From Winslowiella arboricola (lineage in GTDB: Bacteria > Pseudomonadota > Gammaproteobacteria > Enterobacterales > Enterobacteriaceae): a DNA stretch of 64,000 nucleotides. The DNA lies in assembly GCF_025527015.1 (NCBI RefSeq), contig NZ_JAODIM010000030.1:19678-83677 (forward strand), read 5' to 3'. Both the position numbers and the translations under genes were made by a program. Below, one piece after another: positions 8,169 through 18,444 of this stretch; the first letter of the stretch is position 1; every line of letters starts with the position of its first letter. The notes under the pieces were generated by a model. The model searched no databases. It saw only the letters and a list, made by a program, of their open reading frames with translations, and was not told the origin of the DNA.

Positions 8169-9518
8169 ATGTTGAGTATTTTTAAACCTGCACCACACCA
8201 GGCACGCGTAGCAGATGAACGCGTCGATCCACTCTACCGTCGCCTGCGCTGGCAGATTTTTCTGGGGATCTTTTTCGGTTACGCCGCTTACTATCTGGTA
8301 CGCAAAAACTTTGCGCTGGCGATGCCTTATCTGGTTGAACAGGGTTTCTCGCGTGGCGACCTTGGCTTCGCGCTGTCGGGTATCTCGATCGCTTACGGTT
8401 TCTCTAAATTTATTATGGGTTCGGTTTCGGATCGCTCGAATCCGCGCGTATTTCTGCCCGCCGGTTTGATTCTGGCGGCCGTGGTGATGCTGATTATGGG
8501 CTTTGTCCCCTGGGCCACCTCCAGCATTATGATTATGTTTGTGCTGCTGTTTATCTGCGGCTGGTTTCAGGGAATGGGCTGGCCGCCGTGCGGGCGCACC
8601 ATGGTGCACTGGTGGTCACAGAAAGAGCGCGGCGGCATCGTTTCGGTATGGAACTGCGCGCACAATGTCGGCGGCGGTATTCCGCCACTGCTGTTTTTGC
8701 TCGGTATGGCGTGGTTTAACGACTGGAAAGCGGCGCTCTATATGCCCGCCTTTGGCGCCATCATTATCGCCTTTATCGCCTTCGCGCTGATGCGTGATAC
8801 CCCACAAGCCTGCGGACTGCCGCCGATTGAGGAGTATAAAAACGACTATCCGGTAGATTACAGCGATAAGCACGAAGAAGAGCTGACCGCGAAGCAGATC
8901 TTTATGCAGTACGTGTTACCCAACAAACTGCTGTGGTATATCGCGCTGGCAAACGTGTTTGTGTATCTGCTGCGCTACGGCATTCTCGACTGGTCACCGA
9001 CCTATCTGAAAGAGGTAAAACACTTCTCGCTGGATAAATCCTCGTGGGCCTATTTCCTGTATGAGTACGCAGGGATCCCCGGCACGCTGCTGTGCGGCTG
9101 GATGTCAGATAAGGTGTTTAAAGGCAATCGCGGCGCCACCGGCGTGTTCTTTATGGTGCTGGTCACTATCGCCACCGTGGTCTACTGGATGAACCCGGCG
9201 GGTAATCCTGGGGTGGATATGGCCTGCATGATTATTATCGGCTTCCTGATTTACGGTCCGGTAATGCTGATTGGTCTGCATGCACTGGAGCTGGCGCCGA
9301 AGAAAGCGGCCGGAACGGCGGCAGGCTTTACCGGGTTGTTTGGCTATCTCGGCGGATCGGTCGCGGCCAGCGCCATTGTCGGCTATACCGTTGACTACTT
9401 CGGCTGGAACGGCGGCTTTATTATTATGGTCGGCGGCTGCGTGCTGGCGGTGATCCTGCTTATCATGACCATGCTGAGCGAGAACAAACATAAGCAGCAG
9501 ATGAATCAGGCATCATAA
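8169..9518 (+). CDS. glpT: sn-Glycerol-3-phosphate:phosphate antiporter
   Basis: Inner-membrane major-facilitator antiporter that imports glycerol-3-phosphate in exchange for phosphate; members also admit fosfomycin. The 449-residue protein has 12 predicted helices and is almost identical to E. coli GlpT in its core ([21 protein letters not shown] with a conserved substrate Arg, then [17 protein letters not shown]). I chose the ATG at 8169 because GGAG (8158-8161) precedes it; the frame is open upstream but carries no other plausible start. glpQ, its usual partner, does not follow; the next gene is convergent yigL. In E. coli glpTQ is elsewhere. Confidence 0.97.
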   Translation: MLSIFKPAPHQARVADERVDPLYRRLRWQIFLGIFFGYAAYYLVRKNFALAMPYLVEQGFSRGDLGFALSGISIAYGFSKFIMGSVSDRSNPRVFLPAGLILAAVVMLIMGFVPWATSSIMIMFVLLFICGWFQGMGWPPCGRTMVHWWSQKERGGIVSVWNCAHNVGGGIPPLLFLLGMAWFNDWKAALYMPAFGAIIIAFIAFALMRDTPQACGLPPIEEYKNDYPVDYSDKHEEELTAKQIFMQYVLPNKLLWYIALANVFVYLLRYGILDWSPTYLKEVKHFSLDKSSWAYFLYEYAGIPGTLLCGWMSDKVFKGNRGATGVFFMVLVTIATVVYWMNPAGNPGVDMACMIIIGFLIYGPVMLIGLHALELAPKKAAGTAAGFTGLFGYLGGSVAASAIVGYTVDYFGWNGGFIIMVGGCVLAVILLIMTMLSENKHKQQMNQAS

Positions 9519-9523
9519 ACAGC

Positions 9524-9547
9524 GATGGCCAGCGACTGCTGGCCATC
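9524..9547. terminator. Bidirectional hairpin between glpT and yigL
   Basis: GATGGCCAGC and GCTGGCCATC form a perfect 10-bp stem with a GACT loop, 5 bases after the glpT stop and 8 before the yigL stop. No T tract is seen, but placement between convergent genes fits termination. Confidence 0.6.
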
Positions 9548-9555
9548 CGCCATCA

Positions 9556-10356
9556 CTAAGCCAGTAACAGCTTACGTAAATAGTGCGGCACTGCATCATC
9601 AGCATTGCTGCCTATCACTTCCAGTTCCGGCAGCAGATCTTTCAGGCGCTGATGCGCATTGCTCATAATGCAACCCTTGCCCGCCATCGCCAGCATCTCT
9701 TTATCATTCAGGCCATCACCAAAAGAGATACACTCTTTCAGCGAGTAACCGAGCGTTTTCGATACTGCTTCGAGCGCATGCCCTTTCGACACTCCACCAG
9801 CCATCACTTCCAGGCAGGTCGGGAAGGAGAAGCTGACATTCACCCGGTCGCCCCAGCGCGCCAGAATCGCCTGCTCCAGCGGCAACAGCACATCGGGATC
9901 ATCACAGGTGAAGAACACCTTGCTGACGCCAGTGGTGTCGAGCATGCCCGGTTCAAACAGCTGGTAGTTAAAAATCGACTCACGGAAAAAACGCTTCTCT
10001 TCCGGGCGGTGGCGATTAAGGAACCACTCATCGTCGCGGTAAACATTCGTGAGGATATCCTGATCGTTATATTTAATCGCAAACAGATCGTTGGCGATAT
10101 CAGCATCAAGATTATGGCTGAACACCAGCTCACCGGCGCTATTGTGTACGCGCGCGCCGTTCGAGGTAATCATATAAGCATCGATTTCCAGATTATCGCG
10201 CATCTGGGAGACATCGATATGGTGACGTCCGGTAGCAAATACGAAGTGGACGCCGCGCTCAGTGAGTAACTTCAGTGTCTCTTTGGTGTAAGGCGTCAGT
10301 CTGTGATCGGGCGACAACAGCGTGCCGTCGAGATCGGATGCGACAACGTAATACAT
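9556..10356 (-). CDS. yigL: HAD-family sugar/pyridoxal phosphatase YigL
   Basis: Cytosolic Cof-type HAD phosphatase of 266 residues. The E. coli enzyme dephosphorylates pyridoxal phosphate and sugar phosphates and takes part in the phosphosugar stress response. Motif I is DLDGTLL (residues 8-14) with both catalytic aspartates, motif II is TSNGA, motif III Lys is in GVSKGHAL and motif IV is FGDGLND. The C2 cap lies between. It precedes nothing on its strand until bioP and follows pldB, as in E. coli. Confidence 0.95.
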   Translation of the reverse strand: MYYVVASDLDGTLLSPDHRLTPYTKETLKLLTERGVHFVFATGRHHIDVSQMRDNLEIDAYMITSNGARVHNSAGELVFSHNLDADIANDLFAIKYNDQDILTNVYRDDEWFLNRHRPEEKRFFRESIFNYQLFEPGMLDTTGVSKVFFTCDDPDVLLPLEQAILARWGDRVNVSFSFPTCLEVMAGGVSKGHALEAVSKTLGYSLKECISFGDGLNDKEMLAMAGKGCIMSNAHQRLKDLLPELEVIGSNADDAVPHYLRKLLLA

Positions 10357-10422
10357 AATGCTTTCAAACCTCTGGTTAGAAAAAGTAACCGGGCGTGCCC
10401 GGGAGAAATCTGAGTCATGTTG

Positions 10423-11421
10423 CTAACTATGCCGTTCGAAAAACTCCACGATGGCATCTAAGGCTTCGGCGCGCATATCGTCTCTTTCAAACAAGATCTC
10501 ATGACGCGCGCCAGCGATAACCCGAGGTTTACCCCCTTCACAGGGATGGCCTGCGGCATTCATTGCCTTACAGAACAGATCCTGACAGCGATTATCGACG
10601 ATTTTATCGTCCGCCGCTTGCAGCAGCAAAATCGGCGTATGGATATCAGCGACTTTGGTTAAAATATTTTGTCCGGCCAGCACCCCTTCACGCACCCAGT
10701 GATAGGTCGGGCCGCCGACACGCAGGCCGGGATCGTCGGCATAAAAACGCAAATTGCGGCGATAGCGCTCGCGGCTGTGGGTCAGCGTGTTGATGCCGAA
10801 CGGACGGGCGCGCCACTTGCCGGTACCCAGCGCATAGCCTTCGCGGATCGCCGGGCGTTTCTCCGCCCAGTTGAGAATGCGGCTCGCCATCCAGGCGGGC
10901 ATCGGTAAGTAAATGCCGAACATCGGCGAAGCCAGCACTGCAGCATCAAACGCCTGCGCATGGCGCGCCAGCAGCAGCGCCAGAATCGCGCCGCCCATCG
11001 AATGCGCCAGCGCATAGCGTTGGCGATACTCACTGTCAGCAATTTCCCGCTGCCACAGCGCTTCTAAATCATCGACGTAGTGGCTGAACTCCGCCACATG
11101 TCCGCGGTGGGAATCCTGCAACAGGCGCCCGGATCGTCCCTGACCGCGGTGATCGATAATGATCACGTCATAGCCGCAGTGGAACAGATCGTAGGCCAGT
11201 TCGGGGTATTTTACGTAACTCTCGATACGTCCCGGCACCAGCAGGATCACCTTATCATGCTGTGGCGAGGTAAAACGTACATAGCGAATAGGGACGTTTT
11301 CGACACCCTCGAACTCACGCTCCTCACGGCGGTGCCAGAAATCGAGCAGCGGTCCGGTGGCGAATGCGGCGAATGCCTTCTCACGGGTTGGCCAGCCATT
11401 TTTATGCTTTGTCATCGGCAA
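10423..11421 (-). CDS. pldB: Lysophospholipase L2
   Basis: Inner-membrane-associated alpha/beta hydrolase that removes the acyl chain of lysophospholipids. The 332-residue protein shows DHRGQGRSGR, the nucleophile elbow AHSMGGAI (GxSxG type), a DDKIVDN segment holding the acid residue, and GARHEIL holding the His near the end. It lies 66 bases upstream of yigL on the same strand, probably co-transcribed as in E. coli, and is divergent from rhtB. Confidence 0.96.
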   Translation of the reverse strand: MPMTKHKNGWPTREKAFAAFATGPLLDFWHRREEREFEGVENVPIRYVRFTSPQHDKVILLVPGRIESYVKYPELAYDLFHCGYDVIIIDHRGQGRSGRLLQDSHRGHVAEFSHYVDDLEALWQREIADSEYRQRYALAHSMGGAILALLLARHAQAFDAAVLASPMFGIYLPMPAWMASRILNWAEKRPAIREGYALGTGKWRARPFGINTLTHSRERYRRNLRFYADDPGLRVGGPTYHWVREGVLAGQNILTKVADIHTPILLLQAADDKIVDNRCQDLFCKAMNAAGHPCEGGKPRVIAGARHEILFERDDMRAEALDAIVEFFERHS

Positions 11422-11529
11422 GAATTCCGCAAAAAATTGTCGATGCCATAACCAGTCGTGCGGGCCATAGCAGATCGTTCCACAATGTCGTATTGTGTCA
11501 TAATTCTGCGTATTCAGGGAGTTTTACCC

Positions 11530-12153
11530 ATGACCATCGAATGGTGGCTGACCTATCTTTTAACCACCAGCATCCTCAGTCTGTCGCCAGGTTCAGGGGC
11601 GATCAATACCATGAGTACCGGTATCAGTCATGGCTATCGCGGTGCGGTGGCGTCAATTTCTGGTTTGCAGGTCGGGCTTTCGCTGCATATTCTGCTGGTC
11701 GGCATTGGTCTTGGCGCGCTGTTTTCCCAGTCGCTGCTGGCATTTGAAATTCTGAAATGGGCCGGGGCGGCTTATCTGATCTGGCTGGGTATTCAGCAGT
11801 GGCGTTCCGCCGGAGCCATCGATCTGAATGCGGTTTCGCAAGCGATGCCACGTCGTCGCCTGTTTAAACGCGCGGTGCTGGTGAATCTGACCAATCCAAA
11901 GAGCATTGTGTTTCTCGCCGCCCTGTTTCCACAATTTATTATCCCGCATCAGCCGCAGGCATTGCAGTATCTGGTGCTGGGCGTTACCACGGTCGCGGTC
12001 GATATTATCGTGATGATCGGTTATGCCACCTTAGCGACCCGTATTGCCGGGTGGATTAAGGGGCCACGTCAGATGAAATTGCTGAACCGTATTTTTGGCG
12101 GGATGTTTATGGCGATTGGCGCACTGCTGGCAACAGCGCGCAGAGTGGCGTAA
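11530..12153 (+). CDS. rhtB: Homoserine/homoserine lactone efflux protein
   Basis: LysE/RhtB-family exporter, 207 residues, six predicted transmembrane helices. The start at 11530 ([11 protein letters not shown]) matches the family N-terminus and has GGGAG upstream; a longer frame to 11458 has no such support. [13 protein letters not shown] is the conserved LysE-family motif in helix 1, and [18 protein letters not shown] is the second conserved segment. Converges on its paralog rhtC. Confidence 0.95.
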   Translation: MTIEWWLTYLLTTSILSLSPGSGAINTMSTGISHGYRGAVASISGLQVGLSLHILLVGIGLGALFSQSLLAFEILKWAGAAYLIWLGIQQWRSAGAIDLNAVSQAMPRRRLFKRAVLVNLTNPKSIVFLAALFPQFIIPHQPQALQYLVLGVTTVAVDIIVMIGYATLATRIAGWIKGPRQMKLLNRIFGGMFMAIGALLATARRVA

Positions 12154-12161
12154 GCCATTGC

Positions 12162-12185
12162 ACGGGCGGCGAGAATGCCGCCCGT
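12162..12185. repeat. GGGCGGCG-type palindrome, copy 2
   Basis: ACGGGCGGC and GCCGCCCGT are perfect 9-bp arms around GAGAAT. It lies between the convergent rhtB and rhtC stops and may act as a shared terminator. Confidence 0.7.
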
Positions 12186-12191
12186 CGCGGA

Positions 12192-12815
12192 TTAACGCGA
12201 GATGATAAGATGAATGCCAAATCCGGCAAAGAGTACGCCCGCCGTACCATCGATCCATTTCGCCATACGCTGATATCCGCGGCGCACCGCCGGGAGCGCA
12301 AAGACACAGGCCACCAGACTAAACCAGCAGAACGTCTCAAGAATAATCAGTATAAACAATCCCCAGCGCTCAGCAGCGCCCACGTCATCGCCAACAAACA
12401 GCGAAAACACGCTACCAAAGTAGATGACTGCTTTGGGATTCGACAGATTGGTGAGAAAGCCTTTTAAGAAGCTGCGACCATGGCGGGATAGCTCCACCTG
12501 CGCTTCCGTCTGCACCGGTTGCTGATGTTGCTGACGCGCAGAGCGCAGCAGCTGCCAGCCCATCCACAGCAGATAGAGTCCGCCGCCAACCATAATAATC
12601 TGATGCAGCCAGGCCATTTTCTGCAGAATCAGATGCAGGCCCATCAGCGCGACACCCGCCCACACCACAATCCCCAGCGAAATTCCCAGTACACCCAGCA
12701 TCGCCTCTTTGCGCGAGCGGCTGGCGGCAGTTTGTGACACGAAGAAGAAGTCCGGTCCCGGGCTCATCAGTGCAATAAGATGCACCGACGCCACGGTAAG
12801 AAAGAGTATTAACAT
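12192..12815 (-). CDS. rhtC: Threonine efflux protein
   Basis: LysE/RhtB-family exporter of L-threonine, 207 residues with six predicted helices. The N-terminal ALMSPGPDFFFVSQTAA is the family signature, and NLSNPKAVIYFGSVFSLF is the second conserved stretch. It lies 42 bases downstream of recQ's end on the same strand? No: recQ ends at 12858 upstream of it in transcription, so rhtC may be read through from recQ; a separate promoter in the 42-base gap is also possible. Order recQ-rhtC-rhtB equals E. coli. Confidence 0.95.
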   Translation of the reverse strand: MLILFLTVASVHLIALMSPGPDFFFVSQTAASRSRKEAMLGVLGISLGIVVWAGVALMGLHLILQKMAWLHQIIMVGGGLYLLWMGWQLLRSARQQHQQPVQTEAQVELSRHGRSFLKGFLTNLSNPKAVIYFGSVFSLFVGDDVGAAERWGLFILIILETFCWFSLVACVFALPAVRRGYQRMAKWIDGTAGVLFAGFGIHLIISR

Positions 12816-12857
12816 TGAGGTTCCATCCTGTAAACGTTAGATTTTTTAGCGGATAAT

Positions 12858-14693
12858 TTATTCATCATCGCCGTCGACATGCTCTCTAATCATCACCATA
12901 AACGGCTTACCAAAGCGCTCCAGCTTACGCTGGCCCACCCCGTTAACGCTGAGCATTTCAGAGGCGGTCAGCGGCATCTGTTCGGCCATTTCGATCAAGG
13001 TTGCGTCGTTAAATACCACATATGGCGGAATATTCTCTTCATCGGCAATCGCTTTACGCAGTTTACGCAGCTTTGCGAACAGCTTGCGGTCATAATTGCC
13101 GCCATAAGATTTCTGACTACTGCTTTTGCTTTTGATTGTCACCAGACGCGGCACCGCCAGCATCAGTGGCTCTTCACCGCGCAGAATCGGTCGCGCCGCT
13201 TCAGTCAGCTGCAACGCCGAGTGCATGGCGATATTTTGCGTCACCAGACCCAGATGAATCAGCTGACGCAATACGCTGACCCAATGTTCGGTGGTCTGCT
13301 CGCGGCCAATACCGTAAACCGGTAATTTATCGTGCTGGAACTCACGAATACGCTGATTATTCGAGCCGCGCAGCACTTCGACGATATAGCCCATCCCGAA
13401 ACGTTGACCCACGCGGTAAATGCTCGACAGCGCTTTCTGTGCTTCGACTAAGCCATCATAGCGGCGTGGCGGATCGAGACAGATATCACAGTTGCCACAG
13501 GATTGCTGACGCCCTTCGCCGAAATAGTTGAGTAATACCAGACGGCGACAGGTTTGCGCTTCAGCAAAGGCGCCCATCGCATTCAGTTTATGGCGCTCGA
13601 TATCTTTCAGCGCACCCGGCGCTTTCTCTTCCAGGCAACGACGCAACCACGCCATATCGGCTGGATCGTAAAACAGCAGCGCTTCAGCCGGCAGGCCATC
13701 ACGCCCGGCGCGACCGGTCTCCTGATAGTAGGATTCAATATTGCGCGGAATATCAAAGTGCACCACAAAGCGGACATTCGGCTTATTAATCCCCATACCA
13801 AACGCCACGGTGGCGACCACAATTTGCAAATCGTCACGCTGAAAGGCTTCCTGCACCTGCGCACGATGCAGGTTGTCCATACCGGCGTGATAAGCACCGA
13901 CGCTGATGCCACGGCTTTGCAGACGCGCAGCGGTATCTTCAACTTTTGCCCGGCTGTTGCAGTAAATAATGCCGCATTTACCGCGCTGATCCTGCACATA
14001 GCGCATCAGCTGATCGGTGGGTTTAAATTTATCCACCAGCGTATAGCGAATATTAGGGCGGTCGAAACTGCTAATCTGAATCAGCGGATCGTTAAGCTGC
14101 AGCAGGCGCGCGATATCATTACGCGTGGTTTCATCGGCGGTGGCGGTCAGCGCCATCACCGGCAGATTAGGGAAACGCTGGCGTAACTGGCCAAGCGCGC
14201 CATACTCCGGGCGGAAATCGTGGCCCCACTGCGAAATACAGTGCGCCTCGTCCACCGCCAGCATCGCCGGATTCCAGTGGGCCAGGCTTTCGAGGAAGTT
14301 GTCCATCATCAGGCGCTCTGGCGCAATGTACAGCAGGCGAATACTCCCGCTACGGCATCCGGCCATCACTTCCTGCTGCTGTTCACGGTTTTGCGTCGAA
14401 TTCAGACAGGCCGCGGCTACGCCATTGGCCAGCAGCTGATCGACCTGGTCTTTCATCAGCGAGATCAAAGGTGAAACCACCAGCGTCAGCCCCTCGCGCA
14501 CCAGCGCCGGGATCTGATAGCAGAGTGATTTCCCGCCACCGGTAGGCATCACGACCAGACAGTCACGCCCGTCGAGCGACGCCTGAATGATGGTTTGCTG
14601 TCCGGGACGAAACTGCTGATAACCGAAAGTATCCTGCAATACCTTCGCCGCCAGCGTTTCATCGTGATCGTTGATTACAGCAGCCGTAGACAC
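12858..14693 (-). CDS. recQ: ATP-dependent DNA helicase RecQ
   Basis: 3'-5' superfamily-2 helicase of recombination repair. The GTG at 14693 gives 611 residues (E. coli RecQ 609) and is preceded by GGGGAA; a longer frame to 14765 has no homology. Motif I is [11 protein letters not shown], motif II is [13 protein letters not shown], motif VI is [10 protein letters not shown]. The zinc module shows a Cys followed by [11 protein letters not shown], and the HRDC domain occupies the last 80 residues, ending [15 protein letters not shown]. It lies directly downstream of pldA. Confidence 0.96.
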   Translation of the reverse strand: MSTAAVINDHDETLAAKVLQDTFGYQQFRPGQQTIIQASLDGRDCLVVMPTGGGKSLCYQIPALVREGLTLVVSPLISLMKDQVDQLLANGVAAACLNSTQNREQQQEVMAGCRSGSIRLLYIAPERLMMDNFLESLAHWNPAMLAVDEAHCISQWGHDFRPEYGALGQLRQRFPNLPVMALTATADETTRNDIARLLQLNDPLIQISSFDRPNIRYTLVDKFKPTDQLMRYVQDQRGKCGIIYCNSRAKVEDTAARLQSRGISVGAYHAGMDNLHRAQVQEAFQRDDLQIVVATVAFGMGINKPNVRFVVHFDIPRNIESYYQETGRAGRDGLPAEALLFYDPADMAWLRRCLEEKAPGALKDIERHKLNAMGAFAEAQTCRRLVLLNYFGEGRQQSCGNCDICLDPPRRYDGLVEAQKALSSIYRVGQRFGMGYIVEVLRGSNNQRIREFQHDKLPVYGIGREQTTEHWVSVLRQLIHLGLVTQNIAMHSALQLTEAARPILRGEEPLMLAVPRLVTIKSKSSSQKSYGGNYDRKLFAKLRKLRKAIADEENIPPYVVFNDATLIEMAEQMPLTASEMLSVNGVGQRKLERFGKPFMVMIREHVDGDDE

Positions 14694-14766
14694 ATCTTCC
14701 CCGTTTAGCTTGTTATGACATGATTTATTGTTGATGGCGGACCAGACAATTGCCTGGCCCGACACA

Positions 14767-15645
14767 TCAGAACAGGTCGTTCAGTGTGACACCCACACCA
14801 ATGCGCGTCTGGTGATGGTTATAATCGATTAATGATTCGCCGTAACCACTGAATACCTGGGTGTAGAAACGCACATGCTCGCTGACTGGATAGCTCCAGC
14901 CCAGTTCTGCGCCGCCGTAACCACTGTTCCAGTTATAGTTGCCCTGCACGCTGAAAATACTGTCGCCCACCAGATAACCCAGCTTCAGGCGGTAATAGCC
15001 CATATATTTGGTGATATCCGGATTGTCATCATTGCTGTCGCTTTCTGGCAGACGGTACCACGGCTTCACTTCTGCCATAAAGTTACCGTTCTGCGCCATC
15101 AGACGCGCATAAACACGGTTCCAGCTGCGTGAGGTAGGATCGGAACGCCCGTTCGACTGATGGTTCAGACCGAACTCAACATCGCGCAACGTCCAGCCCG
15201 CAAGGCTGTAATCGGTGGCCCAGCCAAGGAAAATCTGCGGCTCATAGTTGGTTTCGCGGAAAGGCGAAGAGGCGCCACGGTTGGAAAGTTGCCACCATGA
15301 ACGCTGTGTGTAAGAGGCCGCCAGCACTGAGTTGTCGCCAAGGATACCGCGCCACAGCGGGAAAGCCAGGCTGAGCTGGAATTTTACTTCATCTTTTTTG
15401 GCATTATCGGCCCAGTCGTATGATTCAATCGCTTCGGTGTTCAGATCGCTGGTGTATGTATAGAGTAAGTAGTTATTTTCATACGGGTAAAGCACAAATG
15501 GATTGTCATGCTTTTCCAGCAAATTAGCGATAATACTGCCACGCACGGCTGGTGCATCATGAACATCTTTAATGGTCGCTTCCTGCGCCGATGCGACAAC
15601 GGGTAAAAGTATAACCGCTGCCAGCAGTCCTCGAAGCATACGCAT
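14767..15645 (-). CDS. pldA: Outer-membrane phospholipase A1
   Basis: Calcium-dependent outer-membrane phospholipase that removes phospholipids from the outer leaflet. The ATG at 15645 gives 292 residues, has GGAG upstream and starts a clear signal peptide ([14 protein letters not shown], cut before about QEATIKD). The active-site segment [17 protein letters not shown] carries the catalytic His and Ser and the calcium-site Ser/Arg context. The protein ends in Phe after LNDL, typical of beta-barrel proteins. An upstream in-frame extension to 15708 is rejected. Confidence 0.96.
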   Translation of the reverse strand: MRMLRGLLAAVILLPVVASAQEATIKDVHDAPAVRGSIIANLLEKHDNPFVLYPYENNYLLYTYTSDLNTEAIESYDWADNAKKDEVKFQLSLAFPLWRGILGDNSVLAASYTQRSWWQLSNRGASSPFRETNYEPQIFLGWATDYSLAGWTLRDVEFGLNHQSNGRSDPTSRSWNRVYARLMAQNGNFMAEVKPWYRLPESDSNDDNPDITKYMGYYRLKLGYLVGDSIFSVQGNYNWNSGYGGAELGWSYPVSEHVRFYTQVFSGYGESLIDYNHHQTRIGVGVTLNDLF

Positions 15646-15825
15646 AGTGTTCTCCAATAAAGCAAGCGCTGCAAGATAGATGAATAAAAAGCACGCCATT
15701 CTACACACAAAAACCGCCCAACATTAGCGCTGATTGCGGAAACTGGAAAGCAGCCCGACAGAAGCATAAGATAACCAAAATATTAACATTTTAGTTCGCC
15801 ATAATTGCCTTCAGGAAGTCATCAC

Positions 15826-16296
15826 ATGCCGGGTACTTTATTAACTCAGGACGCTGCGCGCCGTCTGATTGGTGAGATCTTTGTCTATGATATGCCGTTT
15901 AACCGCGCCCTTGGCCTGACGCTTGATCGCCTGGAGCCGGATTACGCCGAGTTAGGCTTTGCCAACCAGTCGATGCTGGTCGGTAATGCGGCGCAAAAGA
16001 TACTGCACGGTGGCGTGATTGCTTCGGTGCTGGACGTTGCCGCCGGGCTGGTGTGTGTCAGTAATACCCTGACCCGCCAGGAGCGTATTAACGAAGAGGA
16101 GCTGCGTCAGCGGCTGTCACGGATGGGCACCATCGATCTGCGCGTCGACTATCTGCGCCCGGGACGCGGCGAGCGCTTTACCGCCAGCAGCAGCCTGCTG
16201 CGCGGCGGCAATAAAGTGGCGGTAGCGCGCGTGGAGCTGCATAACGACGCAGGGGTGTATATTGCCAGCGCCACCGCGACCTATCTGATTGGCTAA
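15826..16296 (+). CDS. yigI: YigI family hotdog-fold acyl-CoA thioesterase
   Basis: Single hotdog domain of 156 residues matching E. coli YigI, a cytosolic acyl-CoA thioesterase. Conserved [17 protein letters not shown] forms the central helix with the active-site region, and [15 protein letters not shown] the following strands. The ATG at 15826 is preceded by AGGAAG at good spacing, so the longer frame to 15805 is not used. Divergent from pldA and convergent with abrB. Confidence 0.93.
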   Translation: MPGTLLTQDAARRLIGEIFVYDMPFNRALGLTLDRLEPDYAELGFANQSMLVGNAAQKILHGGVIASVLDVAAGLVCVSNTLTRQERINEEELRQRLSRMGTIDLRVDYLRPGRGERFTASSSLLRGGNKVAVARVELHNDAGVYIASATATYLIG

Positions 16297-16298
16297 TA

Positions 16299-16320
16299 CG
16301 GGCGGCGAGAACGCCGCCCG
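16299..16320. repeat. GGGCGGCG-type palindrome, copy 3
   Basis: CGGGCGGCG and CGCCGCCCG surround AGAA (22 bases) between the convergent yigI and abrB stops, 3 bases after the yigI stop. Confidence 0.7.
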
Positions 16321-16327
16321 ACAGGTT

Positions 16328-17371
16328 TTATCGTGCGTAGCGTGAAATAAAACGCGCCATCGCCGGGCCGGTAAGCAGAATCGTGAACAGGCGTAAGGTC
16401 TGGAGCGCCATCACAAAAGCGATATCCACCTGGCTGCCCGCGGCGATAATTGCCACAGTATCCAGCCCGCCCGGGCTGGTTGCCAGGTAAGCCGTCAGCA
16501 GATCGACATGCAGCAGCCGCGTCAGCATCCAGGCCATACCGCCGCATAACAGCATCAGACCAATAATCGACAATATCATTTGCGGCAGGGTGCGCAGTGC
16601 CAGCCGGAAGATCGGTTTGGTAAAGCGCAAGCCAACGCTCCAGCCAATCAGTGCATAGGCCAGCGCCAGCAGCCACTCCGGCACCTGCAACGACAGCGTG
16701 CCGCTGGCATGCAGTACGGCGCCAAACAGCGCCGGCAACAGCAGGGCGCCCGAGGGGATACGGAATTTCTGGCCCAGCCAGGCGCCGCCAAAGGCCACCG
16801 CCAGCGTGCCGGCAAAACGCATATCCAGCGGCGGAAACCACAGTTGCGGCGCGGCGCTTTGCGCGCTGTCGCCCAGTCCAATACGCGCCACGACCGCCGC
16901 TGCCGTGGCGACAAACAGCACGCGCAGATACTGCATAAACGCCACCAGCCGCGCATCGGCGCCATATTCACCGGCCATCGCCACCATCGCCGAAGCGCCG
17001 CCAGGCGACGATCCCCAGGCACCGGTAGCGCCGGGCAGATCGCTAAAGCGCACCAGCAAAAAACCCGACAGCCCGCTGGCGGCCAGCGTCAGCACCAGCA
17101 CCGCCAGCACTACCGGCCAGTCAGCGATCAGTGGGGTAAGAATCGAAGGGGAGAGGCTTTGCGCAATCATGCAGCCGAGGATCGCCTGCGCCAGAATAAA
17201 CAGCCGCTTATCAATCCGTAAGGTCGCGCCGGACAACCCCATCACCACGCCAACAATCATTGGCCCCAGTAACAGCGCAGCGGGGACGTGGAAATATTGC
17301 AGCAAAAAACCCAACAGCAGCGAGACGCTGAGCAGGATAAACCATTGCAGCCTGAGTGACAGCCGTTCCAT
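16328..17371 (-). CDS. abrB: AbrB family inner-membrane protein
   Basis: Polytopic inner-membrane protein of 347 residues with about ten helices, made of two repeats (each with an SSPGG or TSPGG segment: GAWGSSPGGASAMVAMA near residue 110 and ATSPGGLDTVAIIAAGS near 300). It resembles E. coli AbrB, named as a putative regulator of aidB but with the look of a transporter; true function unknown. The ATG at 17371 is used; a TTG at 17380 is possible. In E. coli abrB is elsewhere and rarD-yigFG occupy this place. Confidence 0.85.
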   Translation of the reverse strand: MERLSLRLQWFILLSVSLLLGFLLQYFHVPAALLLGPMIVGVVMGLSGATLRIDKRLFILAQAILGCMIAQSLSPSILTPLIADWPVVLAVLVLTLAASGLSGFLLVRFSDLPGATGAWGSSPGGASAMVAMAGEYGADARLVAFMQYLRVLFVATAAAVVARIGLGDSAQSAAPQLWFPPLDMRFAGTLAVAFGGAWLGQKFRIPSGALLLPALFGAVLHASGTLSLQVPEWLLALAYALIGWSVGLRFTKPIFRLALRTLPQMILSIIGLMLLCGGMAWMLTRLLHVDLLTAYLATSPGGLDTVAIIAAGSQVDIAFVMALQTLRLFTILLTGPAMARFISRYAR

Positions 17372-17458
17372 ATTAAGCAAACTTGCGTTGGGAAAAGAAG
17401 AGGTTATAACTTACGCGGATGTCACAAGATGTGCCAGCATCAAATGGCAAGACGGTAT

Positions 17459-17479
17459 CTCCCCCATATTATGAGGGAG
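17459..17479 (-). terminator. Hairpin after corA
   Basis: On the minus strand CTCCCTCAT and ATGGGGGAG form a 9-bp stem (one G-T pair) with an AAT loop, 11 bases after the corA stop. No T tract follows, so termination is inferred. Confidence 0.45.
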
Positions 17480-17490
17480 GGAACCCGCGC

Positions 17491-18444
17491 TTACAGCCAG
17501 TTTTTACGTTTAAAGTAAGCGTAAGGCGCCAGACCGGCGAGGATCATCAGGGTGATGGCGGCGGGATAACCGAAGCTCCATTTTAACTCCGGCATAAACT
17601 CAAAGTTCATCCCGTAGCTGGAGGCCACCAGCGTTGGCGGCAGGAACACCACCGAGACCACTGAGAAGATTTTAATAATACGGTTCTGCTCAATATTGAT
17701 AAAGCCCATCGCCGCCTGCATCAGGAAGTTCACCTTCTGGAACAGCGATTCATTATGTGGCAACAGCGACTCGATATCGCGCAGGATTTCCCGCGCCTGC
17801 TCCAGCTGCGTATTCGGCAGACGCGCTTTACGCACCAGGAAGTTCAGCGCACGCTGGGTATCCATCAGACACAGACGCACTTTCCAGCCAATATCTTCCA
17901 GTTCCGCCAGCGTCGACAGCGCGCGGTCAAACTCATCGCCCTGCTGGCCTTCCATAATCACCCGGCTCAGCTTTTCCAGATCGCTGTAGACGTTTTCGAT
18001 CTCATCCGCCAGTTGTTCGATTTTGGTTTCAAACAGATCCAGCAGCAGCTCAAAGGCGTTACCGTCGATCAGCACCTGATTGCGCGCGCGCATACGGTAG
18101 AGGCGGAATGCGGGCAGTTCTCGCTCACGCAGGGTGTAAAGACGCCCTTCACGGATAGTAAACGCGACGGTGGAGTTACCGGCATGATCGTCCGCATCTT
18201 CATAGAAGAAGAAGGAGTGAATGTGCAGACCGTCTTCATCTTCGAAGAAACGCGCCGAAGCTTCGATATCTTCCAGTTCAGGACGGGTTGCAAGGCTCTG
18301 GCCTAATTCAGACTGGACACGCTCACGTTCATTCTCTTCCGGCTCAACGAGATCCACCCAGACCGATGAGGTCAGTGAGTCTGACTCGTCATCCAGTTCC
18401 AGACGGGATAAACGGTTTTGATCCAGTTTAAATGCGCTCAGCAT
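17491..18444 (-). CDS. corA: Magnesium/cobalt channel CorA
   Basis: Homopentameric inner-membrane Mg2+ channel. The ATG at 18444 gives 317 residues (E. coli 316). Two C-terminal helices flank the signature [11 protein letters not shown] (the GMN loop), the protein ends with the basic YFKRKNWL, and the N-terminal two thirds form the cytosolic funnel. The frame is open for 39 more codons upstream but that DNA is the mRNA leader, not coding in frame. Regulation by the leader is likely (see leader features). uvrD lies upstream on the same strand. Confidence 0.97.
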   Translation of the reverse strand: MLSAFKLDQNRLSRLELDDESDSLTSSVWVDLVEPEENERERVQSELGQSLATRPELEDIEASARFFEDEDGLHIHSFFFYEDADDHAGNSTVAFTIREGRLYTLRERELPAFRLYRMRARNQVLIDGNAFELLLDLFETKIEQLADEIENVYSDLEKLSRVIMEGQQGDEFDRALSTLAELEDIGWKVRLCLMDTQRALNFLVRKARLPNTQLEQAREILRDIESLLPHNESLFQKVNFLMQAAMGFINIEQNRIIKIFSVVSVVFLPPTLVASSYGMNFEFMPELKWSFGYPAAITLMILAGLAPYAYFKRKNWL

